Origin: Poronia punctata
Lineage: Eukaryota > Ascomycota > Sordariomycetes > Xylariales > Xylariaceae
Length of the DNA: 64,000 nucleotides
Direction of reading: 5' to 3'
Assembly (NCBI GenBank): GCA_022579005.1
Contig: MU401464.1
Coordinates: 189,337 to 253,336 of the forward strand
A program made the position numbers and the translations under genes. The notes beneath the pieces were generated by a model. The model did not search any database and was not told the DNA's origin. It saw only the letters and a list, made by a program, of their open reading frames with translations. Numbering within the stretch: the first letter of the stretch is position 1; each line of letters opens with the position of its first letter. Shown piece after piece: positions 59,740-64,000 of the stretch.

Positions 59740-60589
59740 GATTTTTGTGTTGTTTGTTTTCCTCCCTTAGCTTCCGGACTGGTATGTTGTCGAAAAAGAC
59801 TTTATCGCAACGAGGGGGGGGGGGGGGGGTCCGGTTTAGAATTGTCGGCGTTTGGTTGAAAGTTATCGTGATTGCTACCTACTCGTAGTATTGTCTTTAT
59901 CCAGCCCTTTCCTTGCCAAGCTGCCACGTTCGCCTGTCCAGGGGCATCACTTTTGGGATCTGGGCCACAGGCTAGCTACAGGTAGGTACGTACCATTTGA
60001 ATGGTGCTGGTGCTGGTTGCTTGTGTCTGGGGTTAGGATAAGATAAGCGTTTCCCTTTCATCAGCAATTTACGAGTACTTGCGATTTGGTGCACATCACG
60101 TGTGGTATTAAGTACTCGACTTTGATACGTTGTACCGTAGGCCCATCGGGAGGCAGGGAGGTACCTACTACTCTCTGAATTCGTCGCGTCTTCACAAGCA
60201 GGCTTGATGTACCCATGGACCGTACAAGGAGTGATTTTCTAGTGACTAGCCTGGTACTGAAGCCCCTTCTGGTTGGACGCCGATAGGTGTATCAGGTATG
60301 TCTTTTTATGTACAACATAGTAACGTAATAAGTTTGGCGGGTTGGCATCTGCAATAAAAATTGAAGCCATAATCAATCAATCATTTCATCAATTACAACG
60401 TGTCGGTCGCGCTCTGCTATCAAAACTGCAAGGCTTGCATTGTCCCTTTGTCTCTACTTATGTGATAAACCATATACACATTCACCGTCGGCGCGCGGGG
60501 TCGCCCTATTATCGCTTGCCTGAACCTACCGACTACTCGTAGGCTGTATCGGTCGCATTCAACGGCCGCAGTGTATCGCATAAATCATA
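59740..60589. promoter_or_regulatory. Divergent p24/SWC4 intergenic region
   Basis: An 850-bp space between two start codons. It includes a G run at about 59815-59829 and TACTCGT/ACGAGTA words at 59880, 60071 and 60534, the last only about 50 bp from the SWC4 start. No clear TATA box is seen. Confidence 0.45.
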
Positions 60590-62485
60590 ATGGCTTCCCA
60601 CGATGTACGAGACGTTCTCAACCTTCCCACGGATGGTGCCGGCCCCCGAGCATCGAAAAAACAAAAGACCACCGCTCCTCGCACAAACCTCAAGGGATTA
60701 GCGCGAGAAGTCCAACGCTTAGGAGGTGATAATCCGATTGCTATTGTTCCCGAGATATCTTCCTTCAAGAAACGAAAGTTTGCTAGTAGGAAGCCTGCGG
60801 CACGATGGCATATGAGTCAATTTAGTAACTCAGCACGTAATGACGGATTACTTTTACGGCATTGGACAAAGGAGTCTGGGGATAAATCGAGATCTACGAC
60901 ACAATCGCAGCCGGATGACCAGGTCTCGGGCGAGAATAAGGCGGATGCGACCGAGAAAAATACGCAACAAATCGAGGATTCGGGCTTCGCCAAGTTTAAC
61001 GTCCACGTAGATGTCCCTGAATATAGCGACGACCAATACAACTCCAATTTGGCCAGTGATGATTGGTCTCGGGACGAAACTGATTATCTCTTTAGCCTAG
61101 CCAGAGGTTTCGATTTGCGCTGGCCTATAATATGGGATCGATACGAGTACACGCCGAAGATATCGGTTGGGGAAGGTGGGAACGCAGACCCTAGTACGGC
61201 GATTATACCTGCGCCGAAACCTCGGTCTATGGAAGATCTGAAGAGGAGATATTACGAGGTGGCGGCGAAGATGATGGCCATCCAGAAACCCGTCCAATAC
61301 ATGACGCAGGCGGAGTTCTCCTTGCACGAAATGATGGCAAATTTCAGTCCTGTAATCGAAATGCAGCGCAAAAAGTTTGCCCAGGACGCCTTGACACGTT
61401 CCAAGGATGAAGCTCGCGAGGAAGAACAACTGCTTATTGAGGTGCGCCGGATTGTTGCGCGCCAACAAAAGCTCAACCAGGACCGGCAGGACTTGTACCG
61501 CCGACTCGATTTCCCACCTACGGAACAAGACATCACAAGCTTCAAATCCAGTACAGGGCTGGCAACTCTTCTCCAAAATCTCATGACGGCGGACAAGTCC
61601 AAGAAACGTAAGTCGATCATGGACGCCGCCGGCGCGAACACACCAAGCTCTGCCCAGCCGCCAGCCCAACCAAGCTCGACACCAGCTCCGGATAGTCGGA
61701 GGGAGAGTATCGCAACCAACGCGGGAAATCGTCGCGATTCTATCAACGGTGCCGAGCGGCCGGACCGACCTTCCAAGAAAGGTGGCGCACAGGGGCAGGA
61801 ACGCAAAAAGCTTACTGAGCAGGAGGAGCAAATATACGGCGTCTCGCATCACGATCGGCTTCCTTCTGGACCGACGTTCCGGTACGAACGCATCAACAAG
61901 ATACTCACGACGAAAAGTAACGCACAGCATGCGAGAATCACCAATACGCTGGCAGAACTTGACGTTCCGAGCAGGCTTACCATGCCGACTAGGGCGGTGG
62001 TGGAACAAATGGAAAAGTTGCTCGCCTCTATCGGCACATTATTGGAAATTAGAAAAGTGAATGACAAGATTGACGGGGAACTGCGGCTGGAGAAAGCCAA
62101 GCAAGCCGAACTGAAACAACAGCGCGAATTGGAGTCGGACACAACCGTTGTTGGATCAAGTGACTCGTCGGACCGTAAGGGGTCTGGTGAAGGTGCCAGC
62201 AATGGGAAAGGATCGGGTTCGAACTTGGAGTCCGCCGTTGCCAAGGGTGAAAATGGCGAGGCTTCGGGTTCGGGTCAGACCCAAACTAGGACTACCAACG
62301 AGGAGAGTAATGAGCAATCCAACACCAAGAAGAAGGAACGGCCCAGCACGGCCAAGGCAGAGACCAACGATAACGAGCCCAATGATGGTAAAACCTTGCG
62401 GCCAGGAAGTAGTGGCGGACATAAGAGAAGCGCTAGCGTTCTAAGCTCTGTTAGTGACAAGAGTGCGAAGAGGCTCAAGAAGTGA
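60590..62485 (+). CDS. SWC4: SWR1-complex protein 4 (DMAP1 homologue)
   Basis: A single exon of 631 codons. MASHDVRDVLNLP opens the protein, followed by a basic Lys-rich patch and KKRKFASRKPAARWHMSQFSNSAR. The SANT/Myb-like region at about 155-235 has DDWSRDETDYLFSLARGFDLRWPIIWDRYEY, which is diagnostic of SWC4/DMAP1. A long coiled-coil DMAP1 region follows (about 280-340 and 400-510), including DRLPSGPTFRYERINKILT. The tail (510-631) is disordered and rich in Ser, Gly, Asn and Lys. It is a nuclear subunit shared by SWR1, which exchanges H2A.Z, and the NuA4 acetyltransferase. Length is at the upper end for fungi because of the tail. Confidence 0.94.
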   Translation: MASHDVRDVLNLPTDGAGPRASKKQKTTAPRTNLKGLAREVQRLGGDNPIAIVPEISSFKKRKFASRKPAARWHMSQFSNSARNDGLLLRHWTKESGDKSRSTTQSQPDDQVSGENKADATEKNTQQIEDSGFAKFNVHVDVPEYSDDQYNSNLASDDWSRDETDYLFSLARGFDLRWPIIWDRYEYTPKISVGEGGNADPSTAIIPAPKPRSMEDLKRRYYEVAAKMMAIQKPVQYMTQAEFSLHEMMANFSPVIEMQRKKFAQDALTRSKDEAREEEQLLIEVRRIVARQQKLNQDRQDLYRRLDFPPTEQDITSFKSSTGLATLLQNLMTADKSKKRKSIMDAAGANTPSSAQPPAQPSSTPAPDSRRESIATNAGNRRDSINGAERPDRPSKKGGAQGQERKKLTEQEEQIYGVSHHDRLPSGPTFRYERINKILTTKSNAQHARITNTLAELDVPSRLTMPTRAVVEQMEKLLASIGTLLEIRKVNDKIDGELRLEKAKQAELKQQRELESDTTVVGSSDSSDRKGSGEGASNGKGSGSNLESAVAKGENGEASGSGQTQTRTTNEESNEQSNTKKKERPSTAKAETNDNEPNDGKTLRPGSSGGHKRSASVLSSVSDKSAKRLKK

Positions 62486-63082
62486 TGGCTTCTTATGTAA
62501 GGGGGAGTATCGGCTATTATTATCATCGGGCACATTATCGGGTTCCTAGGAGTTACATGTCGATTATCATTGCTAGAAGATCAGAACTAAGCTTCTTTCT
62601 CTTACCTACTGTCATAGGTTAGCAAGTGATCGGGCCACTCGAGGAGAGGAGGATCAATATACCCCTTTGCTCTTGAAGAGCGATAGTTTCTCCTGAATTA
62701 CCGGGCACAGATAGCAACAAGCATGTTTATGCGGACAACAACTGGTTGCTACCTTATTTACGCTGAACGCATTTTAACCCGACCGCGCAGCTGTTTCCGG
62801 CCGACGAAAATTAGCTGTTGTATACAGTACAAACTACATAATGGTACCTGAGCACTTTCAAACTGTATTGACGTATGTCGTCAACCTAGCGCGTTGAACG
62901 TGTAACTTATTAGGTGGGTCTAGCTAAGCACCGTCAATCAAAGGGCAACCATTAGCTTGTCCAACCTACTACGCGTCTATCAGTCTATTTTGTCACGTCT
63001 TACTTCATTCTCTAGGTAAAGGTAAACAAGAGAAATATTGTCCCTAATAAATAAACAGCCAGCCGTTTCCAACTCGAAAAAA

Positions 63083-63113
<31 letters not shown>

Positions 63114-63174
63114 TTTATACCTGGTCCATCTAACCTGACCCGGATAAACTTAAAAAAACTCACAAACCTACGTC
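62486..63174. other. Tandem-gene intergenic region with AC microsatellite
   Basis: SWC4 terminator and promoter of the next gene. An (AC)n run of about 13 units lies near 63082-63108, about 70 bp before the next start codon. No gene is visible. Confidence 0.5.
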
Positions 63175-64000
63175 ATGCCTCTTCATGACCCCAACGAAAC
63201 CACCATCACAAGAGATGGCTTCAGCTATACGCGCGGCGTCCTCTACGCCGAGCCCGGCCACGTAGAGCGTCTCGAGGGAATAATCCTCGACGTCTTCTTC
63301 CTGCCCACGTCCAAGACGGCCGGCCGGAACTACCTCCGCAAAGGCGGCAAGACATGGGTGCGCGGCCAGCTGAGACACTACGGCGTCGAGTACGACGAGG
63401 GCGAACTGACCGGCAACGGGAGAGTCCTGTTGCAAAAAGTCCTGCGCGAGGGGAAATGCCGCGAGGTACCCCATCACATCGAGAACCTGCGTCGCGAGAT
63501 GCACAAGGAGTGGATAGCCAAGTCGGAAACCAGACACCTGATCAAGGAGCCGAAATGGGTGCTCGAGAAATTCTTCCTCGTCTCCGCGGAGAAGAAGACG
63601 GAGGTCCTCGCCGTGCCCTACGAGGATAAGAGCTGGGGCGCGGACTCGCGGGCTCGTGTCCTTGGGCACGCTGCTGCCGAGGTGCCGGGGCTGAACCACG
63701 CCATCAGTCGCGGGAGTAAGGCCGTTACTGTCTTGCTTGGTTGGGATGCGAAAGCGGTGAAGGAGGCTGTGGCGCTTCATGTCGAGAGAGAGAAGGAGGC
63801 GGAAAAGGCGGCGAGGGAAGAGAGGGAGAAGAGACGCGAGGCGTTGCATGCTAGGTACTTGAAGAAATTAGAGGACAGGAAGGAGGAGGAGGAGGAGAAG
63901 AATAAGGAAACCCCCGTGGTGTACTCCCCCGCCGGCAGATATATGATCGACTGTGGCGAGATCGAGCACCAGTGGCCCGACCTAGCCGAGAACATGAAGC
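63175..64000 (+). CDS. Hypothetical protein, 3' end beyond window
   Basis: The frame opens at ATG 63175 (MPLHDPNETTITRDGF) and stays open to the window edge, 275 codons. The opposite-strand ORF here is a shadow. I do not recognise the family. The sequence is soluble, with no signal peptide. Residues 40-110 are basic and charged (SKTAGRNYLRKGGKTWVRG). A Glu/Lys/Arg-rich coiled coil covers about 200-245. The last visible part, YMIDCGEIEHQWPD, looks like the start of an ordered domain. Codon use is that of an expressed gene. Confidence 0.75.
   Translation, partial: MPLHDPNETTITRDGFSYTRGVLYAEPGHVERLEGIILDVFFLPTSKTAGRNYLRKGGKTWVRGQLRHYGVEYDEGELTGNGRVLLQKVLREGKCREVPHHIENLRREMHKEWIAKSETRHLIKEPKWVLEKFFLVSAEKKTEVLAVPYEDKSWGADSRARVLGHAAAEVPGLNHAISRGSKAVTVLLGWDAKAVKEAVALHVEREKEAEKAAREEREKRREALHARYLKKLEDRKEEEEEKNKETPVVYSPAGRYMIDCGEIEHQWPDLAENMK

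Noticed and set aside
61097..62008. 303-codon ORF (-) antisense to SWC4
   Set aside because: Shadow of a strong coding frame. The sense frame has the SANT and DMAP1 blocks.
63160..63849. 229-codon ORF (-)
   Set aside because: Shadow of the sense frame starting at 63175, which runs to the window end with better composition and start context.
1..64000. CRISPR arrays, operons, ribosome binding sites, integrases
   Set aside because: The window is eukaryotic nuclear DNA with spliced genes. Tandem repeats present are simple microsatellites without spacer structure.

Overview
The window is nuclear DNA of a filamentous ascomycete (Pezizomycotina, most likely Sordariomycetes; the species cannot be named from sequence alone). 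Evidence: most genes carry short introns (50 to 181 nt) with GTRNGT-type donors. The gene families are typical of moulds: a ZtGT2-type surface glycosyltransferase, a non-reducing polyketide synthase, a class II P450, a GT90 protein and a fungal casein kinase I. Intergenic regions are long and rich in AGGTA/TACCT words. I reconstructed exon structures by hand from ORF continuity, splice consensus and protein family patterns. No transcript or database evidence was available.

Layout: 1-3.2 kb is gene-free and holds a scaffold gap artefact. 3.2-6.1 kb (+) is a family 2 glycosyltransferase, and 6.5-8.6 kb (-) is the actin-interacting WD40 protein AIP1. 12.2-26.9 kb is a compact secondary-metabolite locus: an O-methyltransferase (-), a P450 (-) and a non-reducing PKS (+) with order SAT-KS-AT-PT-ACP-CMeT-TE. 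The P450 and PKS share a divergent promoter of 664 bp. 27.7-28.9 kb (+) is a cyclophilin-40, and 30.0-33.8 kb (-) is a BUD2-like RasGAP. A 6.3 kb gene-free stretch follows.

40.1-41.2 kb (-) is a conserved-looking low-complexity protein. 44.3-45.8 kb (+) is a GT90/CAP10 glycosyltransferase, and 46.1-48.3 kb (-) is an ArfGAP-UBA-polyQ protein (Gts1/Ucp3 type). 49.48-49.85 kb is a 375-bp element with terminal inverted repeats and an exact 8-bp target-site duplication, read as a hAT-type MITE. 51.3-53.0 kb (+) is a group II PLP decarboxylase. 55.6-57.2 kb (+) is a YCK-type casein kinase I. 58.8-59.7 kb (-) is a p24-family cargo receptor, 60.6-62.5 kb (+) is SWC4/DMAP1, and 63.2 kb to the end (+) is a partial gene of unknown function.

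The three clustered biosynthetic genes plausibly make a C-methylated orsellinate-type aromatic acid. The PKS builds, folds, C-methylates and releases it, then the P450 oxidises it and the O-methyltransferase caps a phenol. The rest is housekeeping: actin turnover, chaperone, bud-site GTPase control, Arf traffic, ER-Golgi cargo, chromatin remodelling and plasma-membrane kinase signalling.

The least expected signals are the MITE, an intergenic excess of the word ACGAGTA/TACTCGT, two microexons (14 and 17 nt), and two scaffold gaps flanked by error-rich duplicate sequence that should not be read as biology.
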